64,000 nt of DNA from Isoptericola jiangsuensis (GTDB lineage Bacteria; Actinomycetota; Actinomycetes; Actinomycetales; Cellulomonadaceae), in NCBI RefSeq assembly GCF_002563715.1, contig NZ_PDJJ01000001.1, positions 3,286,001 through 3,350,000 of the forward strand, in the 5' to 3' direction. The notes beneath the pieces were generated by a model, which saw only the letters and a program-made list of their open reading frames with translations, did not search any database and was not told where the DNA came from. Every line of letters starts with the position of its first letter. Positions within the stretch are counted from its first letter, which is position 1. This document shows positions 16,528-24,037 of this stretch, piece by piece. Both the position numbers and the translations under genes were made by a program.

Positions 16528-16559
16528 CGTCGCACCGGCCCCGAGGGGCCGGCGCGACG
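16528..16559 (-). terminator. Terminator of sepX
   Basis: A 15-bp stem 10 bp beyond the sepX stop. Its only non-Watson-Crick position is G-U when transcribed as the minus strand but A-C on the plus strand, which supports minus-strand function. Confidence 0.65.
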
Positions 16560-16569
16560 ACCGGCGAGG

Positions 16570-17613
16570 TCAGCCCGCGGCGCGGCGGCGGGCGAGGATC
16601 TGCTCGAGCGGAAGCCCGAGCGTCTCGGTGCGCGGCCGCGGCTCGTCCCCGGCCAGGGGCTCGGCCGGGGTCTCGGGCGCCACGGACGCACGCTGCTCCC
16701 CGGCGGCAGGCCGGGGTGCGGGCGCCGACGACGTCGCGAGCTCCGGCGGGAGCGGGACGGTGGGTCGCGGCGCGAGCGGCTTGGTCACGTAGGTGGGCAG
16801 CGGCACGGGCACGGGGTCCCAGGGCTCGCCGCCGACGGGCCGGGTGACGCCGACGGTGCCGAGCGGGATCGGGGCCGGCTCGGGCTCCGACTCGGGGGCC
16901 ACCGGCTCGTCGGTGGCGACGGCCGGCGTGGTCCGCGCGCGGGGCGCGCCGGTGGGCACCGTGGCCGCGGGCTGCACGCGCGGGATCATCTGTGTGCTGG
17001 TGTCCGAGGGGTGCACGGCCAGCCCGGTGATGCGCGCCCGGTTGCGGGGCGCGTACGGCCCGCCGTGGGCGAGGGTCCGCTCCTGCGTGGCGCGCTGCCG
17101 CTGGGCCCGTCGGTCGGCGCGCCACCGGGCGTCGGACCGCCGGGCGGCGACGACGGCGACCCGGCCGAGCACGAGGACGACGGCGAGCAGCACCGACGGC
17201 ACGGTCGCGACGGGCCAGGGCACGTACCCGAGGCCGACGACGGTCCACGCCGCGGCGGTGAGCAGCGCGAGGAGCACGGTCAGGGTGAGGCGGCGGCGGG
17301 CCCGGGCGGCACGACGCTCCAGCACCTGGAGGCGGGCCGTGCGGTCACCGGACCGGGGGTGCGGCCCCCCGGAGCCGGCGGTCACCCGCGGTGTCGCGCC
17401 GGTGGGGGGCGTGCCCGACGTGCGTCTCGCCGTCATGCCGCGCCTCCCGTTCGTCCCGTCCGCCATCGCGAGCACCCGCAGCCCGCCGGAGAACCGGTCG
17501 TCCAGGCCGGCGTCGGCGAGGACCTGCCGGCGGCGCAGCTGCTGCGGCACCCAGAAGCCGAGCCACAGCACGACCAGCGCGAGGGCTGCGAGTCCTGCCG
17601 GCGACGTCTCCAC
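16570..17613 (-). CDS. sepX: Divisome protein SepX/GlpR-like membrane protein
   Basis: A 347-residue membrane protein. One N-terminal helix (GLAALALVVLWLGFWVP) is followed by a cytoplasmic basic region with the arginine-rich RAARARRRL. Two closely spaced helices come next (LTVLLALLTAAAWTVVGLGY and VPSVLLAVVLVLG), and then a long Pro/Ala/Thr-rich disordered tail. This matches SepX, an actinobacterial divisome protein that supports FtsZ-ring stability. It lies beside rimJ and the 5-formyltetrahydrofolate cyclo-ligase gene, as I recall for other actinobacteria, which strengthens the call. Confidence 0.8.
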   Translation of the reverse strand: METSPAGLAALALVVLWLGFWVPQQLRRRQVLADAGLDDRFSGGLRVLAMADGTNGRRGMTARRTSGTPPTGATPRVTAGSGGPHPRSGDRTARLQVLERRAARARRRLTLTVLLALLTAAAWTVVGLGYVPWPVATVPSVLLAVVLVLGRVAVVAARRSDARWRADRRAQRQRATQERTLAHGGPYAPRNRARITGLAVHPSDTSTQMIPRVQPAATVPTGAPRARTTPAVATDEPVAPESEPEPAPIPLGTVGVTRPVGGEPWDPVPVPLPTYVTKPLAPRPTVPLPPELATSSAPAPRPAAGEQRASVAPETPAEPLAGDEPRPRTETLGLPLEQILARRRAAG

Positions 17614-17693
17614 ACGACGAAGGTAGGCGAGCGTCGCCCGTCACGGAGGTACCGCACGGCGGCGTGTCCGCGACCTGGGCCGTGCGGAACCGC

Positions 17694-18329
17694 TCAGAGC
17701 TCGTCGCGGGCCTGCTGCCAGCGGGCGAGGAGCCCGCCGGGGACCTCCTCGGCGGTCAGCGCGAACGTGCGGTGGTCGCGCCAGTCGCCCTGGATGTGGA
17801 GGTAGCGCTCGCGCACGCCCTCGTCGCGGAAGCCGAGCTTCTCGACGACGCGCAGGCTGGCGGCGTTCTCGGGCCGGATGTTGATCTCGACGCGGTGCAG
17901 GCCGACGATGGCGAAGCAGTAGTCGGTGGCCATCGCGACGGCGGTGGGCGTGATGCCGCGTCCCGCGAACTGCCGCCCCACCCAGTAGCCGATGCTGCCG
18001 GACCGCAGGGAGCCGAGCTGGACGTTCGCCACGGTGAGCTGGCCGACGAGCTCGCCGTCGAGCTCCACGACGAACGGCAGCGCCGCCCCTGCACGGGCCT
18101 GCGCGGACAGCAGGCGGACGTACTCGCCGAACGTCGCGGACTCCGGGGTCTCGCCGGGCGAGGTCGCCTCCCAGCGTTCCAGCCAGGACGTGTTCGCGGC
18201 CCGCAGCCGCATCCAGGCCCCGCCGTCACGACGACGCAGGGGACGCAGCACGACCGCGCCCGACGGCGTGTCCTCACGCAGGGTCGCCGGCCACGGCCTG
18301 GTCACCGCCCACCTCTTCGCGTCGTTCAT
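17694..18329 (-). CDS. rimJ: GNAT N-acetyltransferase, RimJ/RimL type
   Basis: A 211-residue GNAT-fold enzyme of the kind that acetylates N-termini of ribosomal or other proteins with acetyl-CoA. Seen are VVLRPLRRRDGGAWMRLR at the front, IGYWVGRQFAGRGITPTAVAM (acetyl-CoA loop) and EINIRPENAASLRVVEKLGF, a RimJ-like ending with RYLHIQGDWRDH. The ATG at 18329 gives a normal family length. It is divergent from the cyclo-ligase gene with a gap of about 55 bp. Confidence 0.9.
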   Translation of the reverse strand: MNDAKRWAVTRPWPATLREDTPSGAVVLRPLRRRDGGAWMRLRAANTSWLERWEATSPGETPESATFGEYVRLLSAQARAGAALPFVVELDGELVGQLTVANVQLGSLRSGSIGYWVGRQFAGRGITPTAVAMATDYCFAIVGLHRVEINIRPENAASLRVVEKLGFRDEGVRERYLHIQGDWRDHRTFALTAEEVPGGLLARWQQARDEL

Positions 18330-18384
18330 GAGCCCCCGTCCGCCCCGCCCCGGGGCCACGCCAGGACCCTGCCACAATGAGGGC

Positions 18385-19041
18385 ATGCACGGCGACCCGA
18401 GGCACCCGACCGCCACCCAGCCGTACCCGATCGTGAGCGGGATGGAGACGCAGGACGCCAAGGACGAGCTCCGACGCGCCATCCGGCACCAGCGCGAGAC
18501 CCGCTCGCAGCGGCTGCGCGAGGAGGCCGCGCACGCGTTCGCGGAGGTGCTGGCGACCGTCCCCGCCGTCGCGGAGGCGGCGGTCGTGGCGACGTACGCG
18601 TCGCGTCCCGCGGAGCCGGGCACCGGCCCCCTGCTGGACCGGCTGGCCGGTCGCGGGGCGCGGGTGCTGCTGCCTGTCCTCGGCGCGGGCCTCGCCCGCG
18701 ACTGGGCCGAGTACGCCGGCCCGGAGGACCTGTGCGAGCGCGCCCCCGGCCGTCCGCCGGAGCCGGGCGGCCCCACCCTCGGGGCGGACGCCGTCGCGCA
18801 GGCCGACGTCGTCGTGGTCCCCGCCCTCGCGGTCGACACGACCGGGGCGCGGCTCGGGCAGGGCGGCGGCTGGTACGACCGCACCCTCAAGCAGGCCCGG
18901 CCGGGCGCGACCGTCGTCGCGATGGTGTACCCGGAGGAGTACTACGACGCCGCCGACCGCCCCCTGCCCGTCGCGGGCCACGACGTGGCCGTGCACGCCG
19001 TCGCCACGCCGGACGGCTGGTGGCCGCTGCCCGTCGTCTGA
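18385..19041 (+). CDS. 5-formyltetrahydrofolate cyclo-ligase
   Basis: About 218 residues. The enzyme converts 5-formyltetrahydrofolate to 5,10-methenyltetrahydrofolate with ATP, rescuing a dead-end folate. AKDELRRAIRHQR near the N-terminus and the glycine-rich LGQGGGWYDRTL close to the C-terminus are the ATP and substrate motifs of the family. The start could also be GTG 18433 or ATG 18442, which fit the usual length of about 195 residues better. None of the candidates has a well-spaced ribosome binding site. Confidence 0.92.
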   Translation: MHGDPRHPTATQPYPIVSGMETQDAKDELRRAIRHQRETRSQRLREEAAHAFAEVLATVPAVAEAAVVATYASRPAEPGTGPLLDRLAGRGARVLLPVLGAGLARDWAEYAGPEDLCERAPGRPPEPGGPTLGADAVAQADVVVVPALAVDTTGARLGQGGGWYDRTLKQARPGATVVAMVYPEEYYDAADRPLPVAGHDVAVHAVATPDGWWPLPVV

Positions 19042-19063
19042 GGACGGACGACCGACCGACGTC

Positions 19064-19090
19064 GGGCCCGGGTCGCCACGACCCGGGCCC
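19064..19090. terminator. Bidirectional terminator, cyclo-ligase gene / penicillin acylase gene
   Basis: A perfect 12-bp stem (GGGCCCGGGTCG / CGACCCGGGCCC) with a 3-nt loop lies between convergent stops. Confidence 0.75.
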
Positions 19091-19096
19091 CACGTG

Positions 19097-21844
19097 TCAC
19101 GGCGTGAGCGTCGTCGTGTCCTCGGCGGCGGCCGCCACGGCGTCCCGGCCGAACGGCCACGCGAAGCTCTCCCCCGCCGCCCAGACGGGCAGCTGGTCGT
19201 CGTAGTGCGACGACGCCGGGTGGCCCGACGACCCGGTGACGTTCACCCAGGTCGACGAGTCGAGGTCGCCCATGTCGACGACCATCCGCATCGACGGGCC
19301 CGCGGTGACGGCGAAGCTGCCGGACGCGGCGTCCCACGCGGTGGCGTTGACCACGGACGTGCCGCCCGCCATCGGGACCGGCGCGGGGTTGACGAAGTCG
19401 CGCACGAGGGCGGGCACGTCGTCGCCGCCGAGCACCGGGTGCTCGAGGCGGAGCTGGTGCAGCGAGCCCCAGTCCCAGTCGCTGGGCTCCTTGGACAGCT
19501 CGACGGTGAGGTCGCGCCGCGCGCTCGTGAGGGCGCGGGTCAGGACCTCGTCCCGCGTCTCGACGACGTTGAGGGTCGAGCGGTCGTCCCAGAACGGGTC
19601 CTCGGGCCGCTCCAGCATGTCCCGCACGACGACGAGCCAGCGGGAGCCGCCGGTGGGCAGCGCGGCCTCGGGCAGGTCGTCCCAGAAGGTCGTCGACAGC
19701 AGGTTGCGCCAGACGGCGTTGAAGTACGCGGCGGCGGCCGAGTCGCTGCCGGTGCGGTAGTCCCAGCCGGCGAGGATCTCCTGCCCGGCGGCGTCGTAGG
19801 CGTCGTCCACCTCGACGTCGAGCAGGACGGGCACCAGCGCGGCGGCGAACGGCGACCAGTCGTCCGACTGGATGGCCTCCATGTCCGCGACGGTGAAGGG
19901 ACGGCCGGCGGCGATCTGCTCCGACAGGAGGGTCCGCACCCGTTCCGAGCGGAAGCCGTGGTCCCAGTCCTGCGTGAGGTACGGGTCGTTGCCGCCCGGC
20001 AGCACCGCCTGGTTCGCGGCGACGATGAACCCGGCCTCCGGGTCCAGCGCGCGCGGCATGTCGGCGGGGTCGACGTAGCCCTGCCAGTCGTAGCGCGGGT
20101 CCCAGCCGGGGCGCGGCCACGTGCCGTCGGACGCCACCGGGCCGGGGACGACGTCGCGCACCGGGATCCTGCCGGGCGCCTGGTAGCCGATGTGGCCGTC
20201 CGTCGTGGCGAACACGATGTTCATCGCGGGCACCTCGAACAGCTCGGCCGCGGCCCGGATGTCCTGGGCGTCGGAGGCCGTCCCCATGGCGAACACGGCG
20301 TCGGCGGTGCGGCCGGGCTCGAGCGCCGTCCACGCCAGCGACACCGCGTACTCGCCGAACTCGGTGCCGGCCTCCGTCGGGGAGTCCACGACGGCGCCCA
20401 CGTCCAGGACGCCGGACAGCAGCGGACCGTGGTCCGTGGACCGCACCTCCAGCTCGACCGGGTCGCCGCCGTTGACGCGGATGGTCTCGGTGCGCACGTC
20501 GAGGTCGGCCCACTCCTCCGCCTCGGCGTCCCGCAGCCACGTGTCGCCCCGGACGCGCTCCACGAAGAAGTCGGTGACGTCGGCGCCCATGTTGGTCAGG
20601 CCCCACGACAGGTCCGCGTTGTGCCCGATGACGACGCCCGGGAACCCGGAGAACGAGAAGCCCGCCACGTCGAACGGGCACGCGTCGTCGACCTGCGTGC
20701 AGTGCAGGCCCACCTGGTACCAGATACCGGGGGCGCCGAGCGAGAGGTGCGGGTCGTTCGCGAGGATCGGCGAGCCCGACTCGGTGAGGTCGCCGGAGAC
20801 GACCCACGAGTTCGAGCCGGAGCCGTCGCCCCGGCCCACGAGCACCGGCACGGCGGCCAGCGCGTCGGCGGTGGCCTGCACGGCGTCGTCCACGGCGGCG
20901 GTGCCCAGCGCGACGCCGGTGGTGCCGTCGCCCTCCGCGTCACCCTCGGTGCCGGCGTCGGTGGAGGAGGCGTCGGTGCCGCCGGTGCCGTCCGGGTCGT
21001 CGGACGCGCCCGGCGAGACGCCGGCCGCCTCCTCGGCCCGCAGCGTCTGGTTGACGTCCCGCTTGCGCAGGATCGGCGTGTTCCCGCCCTCCGCGAAGCC
21101 CGGGTAGAGCTCCTCGACCGCGTCGACGTCCTCCAGCGTGCTGTACGCCAGCGCCCGACCCAGCTCGTCGTCGTAGTTGCCGCGCATGTCCCACGCCATC
21201 GCCTTGAGCCAGGCGAGGGAGTCCACCGGGTCCCAGGGGGCGGGCGTCGCCACGTCGACGGTGGTGCCGAGCACCGTGTACTCGACCGCGAGGTCGTCGG
21301 GGGCGCGGTCCGCGAGGTAGGCGTTGACGCCGCGCGCGTACGCCTGCAGGTAGGAGCGGGTCTCCGGGGAGACGAGGTTCCACTCCTCCTCCGCGACCTG
21401 CCGCCAGCCGAGGGTGCGCACGACCTTGTCCGCCTCGATCGCGGCGGGCACGTCGCCCACCAGCTCGGCGAGGCGGCCGGCGGTGACGTGCCGGCGGTAG
21501 TCCATCTCGAAGAACCGGTCCTGCGCGTGCACGTAGCCCTGCGCCGCGAACAGGTCCTCCGGCGTGGACGCGTACACCTGCGGCACGCCCTGGGCGTCCC
21601 GCTCGACGGTGACCTCGGCGCTCAGCCCCGCGAGCTGCTGCGTCCCGGCGAGGTCGGGCAGGGGCTTGCGCACGGTCACGACGCCGAACGTCACCGTCGC
21701 GACCAGCGCGAGGGCCACCAGGACGGCCAGACCGGCCACGGCACGCCGCAACCGGGACCGCGGCGCGGGCGCGCCGTCGTCCTCGATGGTGTCGTCGACG
21801 TCGGGCGTCGCGTCGGGCTCGTTCGATGCGGGGGTCGCTGACAC
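19097..21844 (-). CDS. Penicillin acylase family (S45) N-terminal nucleophile hydrolase
   Basis: A 915-residue precursor. An acidic N-terminus of about 35 residues precedes a membrane helix (VAGLAVLVALALVATV), so it is probably tethered outside the cell. The alpha-chain region holds VPQVYASTPEDLFAAQGYVHAQDRFFEMD, a family hallmark. The autocatalytic junction is at GSGSNSWVV, where the Ser after Gly becomes the beta-chain nucleophile. A Gly/Asp/Thr-rich spacer around residues 270-320 corresponds to the excised linker. Substrates in this family include acyl-homoserine lactones and beta-lactam or lipopeptide side chains; none can be chosen here. The GTG at 21844 lacks an obvious binding site. 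The gene is divergent from the ruc-like gene. Confidence 0.88.
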   Translation of the reverse strand: MSATPASNEPDATPDVDDTIEDDGAPAPRSRLRRAVAGLAVLVALALVATVTFGVVTVRKPLPDLAGTQQLAGLSAEVTVERDAQGVPQVYASTPEDLFAAQGYVHAQDRFFEMDYRRHVTAGRLAELVGDVPAAIEADKVVRTLGWRQVAEEEWNLVSPETRSYLQAYARGVNAYLADRAPDDLAVEYTVLGTTVDVATPAPWDPVDSLAWLKAMAWDMRGNYDDELGRALAYSTLEDVDAVEELYPGFAEGGNTPILRKRDVNQTLRAEEAAGVSPGASDDPDGTGGTDASSTDAGTEGDAEGDGTTGVALGTAAVDDAVQATADALAAVPVLVGRGDGSGSNSWVVSGDLTESGSPILANDPHLSLGAPGIWYQVGLHCTQVDDACPFDVAGFSFSGFPGVVIGHNADLSWGLTNMGADVTDFFVERVRGDTWLRDAEAEEWADLDVRTETIRVNGGDPVELEVRSTDHGPLLSGVLDVGAVVDSPTEAGTEFGEYAVSLAWTALEPGRTADAVFAMGTASDAQDIRAAAELFEVPAMNIVFATTDGHIGYQAPGRIPVRDVVPGPVASDGTWPRPGWDPRYDWQGYVDPADMPRALDPEAGFIVAANQAVLPGGNDPYLTQDWDHGFRSERVRTLLSEQIAAGRPFTVADMEAIQSDDWSPFAAALVPVLLDVEVDDAYDAAGQEILAGWDYRTGSDSAAAAYFNAVWRNLLSTTFWDDLPEAALPTGGSRWLVVVRDMLERPEDPFWDDRSTLNVVETRDEVLTRALTSARRDLTVELSKEPSDWDWGSLHQLRLEHPVLGGDDVPALVRDFVNPAPVPMAGGTSVVNATAWDAASGSFAVTAGPSMRMVVDMGDLDSSTWVNVTGSSGHPASSHYDDQLPVWAAGESFAWPFGRDAVAAAAEDTTTLTP

Positions 21845-21871
21845 GCAGGCGAGACTACCGCCCGCGTATGA

Positions 21872-21898
21872 TTGGCACTCGCATGATCTGAGTGCCAG
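21872..21898. promoter_or_regulatory. CIRCE element (HrcA operator)
   Basis: TTGGCACTC-N9-GAGTGCCAG matches the HrcA operator consensus TTAGCACTC-N9-GAGTGCTAA with a 9-bp spacer and only three changes, all in the outer bases. It ends 18 bp before the ruc-like start codon, so heat-shock control of that gene is expected. It also lies in front of the divergent penicillin acylase gene. No hrcA gene is in the window. Confidence 0.85.
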
Positions 21899-21916
21899 CC
21901 CTCGAGGAGAGATTCC

Positions 21917-22243
21917 GTGCCCACCTACGCCTACCGGTGCGCCGACTGCGGCCACGCCTTCGACATCCACCAGGCGTTCACCGACGACGCGCTCACCGTC
22001 TGCCCGGAGTGCTCGGGCCGCCTGCGCAAGCAGTACGGCTCGGTCGGCGTGACGTTCAAGGGTTCCGGCTTCTACCGCACCGACTCCCGCTCCGGCGGGT
22101 CGTCGACCGTCGGGTCGTCGGGCGGCAAGCCGTCCTCGTCCGGCGGTTCGCCCTCCGGCGGTTCGTCGTCGGGCGGGTCGTCGTCCGGCGGGTCGTCGTC
22201 CGGCGGGTCGTCCTCGGGCAGCAGCAAGGCCGCCTCCTCCTGA
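21917..22243 (+). CDS. ruc: FmdB-family zinc-ribbon protein, Ruc-like redox-regulated chaperone
   Basis: A 108-residue protein. The N-terminal zinc ribbon has two CxxC pairs (CADC and CPEC) about 20 residues apart, followed by LRKQYGSVGVTFKGSGFYRTD. The C-terminal 45 residues are disordered and built from SSGG repeats, tandem at the DNA level. This is the design of Mycobacterium tuberculosis Ruc (Rv0991c), whose zinc cysteines respond to oxidation and whose disordered tail is needed for binding unfolded proteins. As with Ruc, an HrcA site precedes the gene. GAGGAGA lies before the GTG start. Plain FmdB regulatory proteins share the zinc ribbon, so the chaperone role is by homology and context. 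Confidence 0.85.
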   Translation: MPTYAYRCADCGHAFDIHQAFTDDALTVCPECSGRLRKQYGSVGVTFKGSGFYRTDSRSGGSSTVGSSGGKPSSSGGSPSGGSSSGGSSSGGSSSGGSSSGSSKAASS

Positions 22244-22338
22244 CCCCGGGCGCGTCGGGCCGTCCACAGCCCGACGCCGTCCCCAGGGCAGCGGGAGCGG
22301 CCGGCCGCACCCCCGGCCCGCGGGCCTAGCGTGCCCGC

Positions 22339-22977
22339 ATGCCCCGACCCTCCCGCGACCGCGTCCTGCGCCGCCTGCACCTGCTGGCCTGGCGCAGCCG
22401 CTTCGTCGTCGCCGCCGTCTGCTGCGGGCTCGCCGCCACGGCCACCGTCCAGGCGCTCCGACCGCCCGCACCCGCCACGACCACGGTCGTCGTCACGAGC
22501 CGCGCCGTCGAGGCCGGCACCCCGCTGCGCCGCGCCGACCTCACCACGGTCGTCGTCGACGCCGACCTGGCCCCCGCCCTCGTGACCGACCCCACCGACG
22601 TCGTCGGGCGGTCCTCCCCCGTCCGGCTGCCCGCCGGGACGCCCCTGCACCCCGGGCTCGCCACCGGTGGCGGGCTCGGCGACCAGGCGCCCCGCGGGAC
22701 CGTCGTCGTCGCCGTCGGGCTCGTCGAGGCCGGCTGGCTCGCACCCGGCGACCGCGTCGACCTGCTCGCCGCCGACGACCGCGGCCGCACCCTCGCCCGC
22801 CGCGCCCTCGTGCTGCCCGGACCCGCCGCCCGCACCGACACCTCCGGCGGCCTGCTCGGCGGCACGTCGGCCGACGGCGGCGACCGCGTCACCCTCCTCG
22901 CCGTCGACCCCGACGAGGCCGCCGCCGTGTCCGCCACCTCCGGCTGGGGGACCGTCACCGCCGTCCTCGTCCCCTGA
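22339..22977 (+). CDS. SAF-domain membrane-anchored protein (CpaB/RcpC-like)
   Basis: A 212-residue protein. A basic leader (RPSRDRVLRRLHL) and one membrane helix (FVVAAVCCGLAATATV) come first. A SAF-type beta-clip domain follows, with VVVTSRAVEAGTPLRRADLTTV, VVGRSSPVRLPAGTPLHPGL and later LVEAGWLAPGDRVDLLA, as in the Flp-pilus protein CpaB. No pilus genes are nearby, so a pilus role is not supported. A SAF-type gene between the ruc-like gene and mscL agrees with the order in mycobacteria as I remember it. Confidence 0.82.
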   Translation: MPRPSRDRVLRRLHLLAWRSRFVVAAVCCGLAATATVQALRPPAPATTTVVVTSRAVEAGTPLRRADLTTVVVDADLAPALVTDPTDVVGRSSPVRLPAGTPLHPGLATGGGLGDQAPRGTVVVAVGLVEAGWLAPGDRVDLLAADDRGRTLARRALVLPGPAARTDTSGGLLGGTSADGGDRVTLLAVDPDEAAAVSATSGWGTVTAVLVP

Positions 22978-23090
22978 CCCGCGCGACCCGCCCCCGGACG
23001 TCGTTGCACCCCGCGGCCGTCACCCGAAGAATCGGTGCCGCCGGGACAGCCCCGGCAGGGCCACCAGGCCCGGGAGGAGGAAACACCACC

Positions 23091-23498
23091 GTGAAGAACA
23101 TGTTCGACGGCTTCAAGACGTTCATCATGCGAGGCAACGTCATCGACCTCGCCGTCGGTATCGTCATCGGGGCCGCGTTCACCGGGGTGGTCTCCGCCCT
23201 CACCGAGGGCCTCGTCTTCCCCCTCGTCGCGGCCATCTTCGGGGAGCCCGACCTCACCCAGCTGTGGACCTTCAAGATCAACGAGGCCGAGTTCAGCGTC
23301 GGCCTCTTCCTCGACGCCGTCCTCAACTTCCTGCTGGTCGCCGCCGCGCTGTACTTCGTCATCGTGTACCCGATGAACAAGCTCGCCGAGCGCCGCGCCC
23401 GCGGCCAGGAGCCGGAGCCCGCCCCGGTGCCCGAGCCGAACGTCGTGCTCCTCGCCGAGATCCGCGACCTCCTCGCCGAGCAGAACCGCCGCGCCTGA
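23091..23498 (+). CDS. mscL: Large-conductance mechanosensitive channel MscL
   Basis: A 135-residue channel subunit that opens under membrane tension to release solutes in hypo-osmotic shock and works as a homopentamer. The N-terminal amphipathic helix and TM1 read FKTFIMRGNVIDLAVGIVIG, TM2 is AVLNFLLVAAALYFVIVYPMN, and the C-terminal bundle helix is LAEIRDLLAEQNR. The GTG at 23091 is set by GGGAGGAGG upstream and the family N-terminus KNMFDGFK. Confidence 0.96.
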   Translation: MKNMFDGFKTFIMRGNVIDLAVGIVIGAAFTGVVSALTEGLVFPLVAAIFGEPDLTQLWTFKINEAEFSVGLFLDAVLNFLLVAAALYFVIVYPMNKLAERRARGQEPEPAPVPEPNVVLLAEIRDLLAEQNRRA

Positions 23499-23528
23499 CG
23501 GCGCCCCGCCGGCCGCACGGCGACGGGA

Positions 23529-23618
23529 GGTGGGGCGGGTCCGGCGCGCGGTCGTCGGACGGGAAGCGCAGGTTGCACAGCAACCGTGAGCGCGACCGCG
23601 CGCCGGACCCGCCCCACC
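23529..23618. repeat. Long cruciform element, second core type
   Basis: A perfect 26-bp stem (23529-23554 with 23593-23618) encloses a 38-nt apical region that carries its own hairpin, GGTTG-CACAG-CAACC. The overall design equals the elements at 7975-8073 and 39648-39744, but neither stem nor core sequence is shared. It lies between the convergent mscL and a small minus-strand gene, so it could serve as a bidirectional terminator. Confidence 0.8.
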
Positions 23619-23647
23619 GACCCAGCGACCGCCCGAGGACCGCCGGC

Positions 23648-23860
23648 TCACCAGTGCGGCGGCACGTCCCTGCGCAGGCGGTCGTCGTTGTCGTCGTGGC
23701 CGCCGGCGTCGTCGCCGGTGACTCCCCAGACGGTCTGCGTCTCGGTCCCCTGCCGCACGACTCGTCGCGAGCGGCGACGGCGCGTCGTGGTGCCGTCGGT
23801 CGGGGTGTCCGCGGTCTCGGGCCGGCCGTCGCTCGCCTCGGGTTCCTGCTGCTCGCTCAC
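23648..23860 (-). CDS. Small hydrophilic protein of unknown function
   Basis: A 70-residue protein. A Glu/Asp/Thr-rich front is followed by a basic run (TTRRRRSRRVVRQ) and the ending GHDDNDDRLRRDVPPHW. A DDRLxRDxPPHW-like ending looks familiar to me from short actinobacterial proteins, which favours a real gene. I chose the GTG at 23860; the frame is open to 23956 but the extra part looks non-coding. No function is known. Confidence 0.6.
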   Translation of the reverse strand: MSEQQEPEASDGRPETADTPTDGTTTRRRRSRRVVRQGTETQTVWGVTGDDAGGHDDNDDRLRRDVPPHW

Positions 23861-24037
23861 CGGCCCATTGTCACCCGTTCGGGCCCGGCGGTTCTCGGGG
23901 CACGGCGTCCGCCGCGAGCTCGTCCCACCGGTCGTGGGGTGGTACCCCGGGGGCACCGACTCGCGACCTGCGGTCCGACCTAGCGGGGCGCGTGCCGGAC
24001 GGGCGGGACCGCACCGACGTCACCGTCGTCGCCGGGG

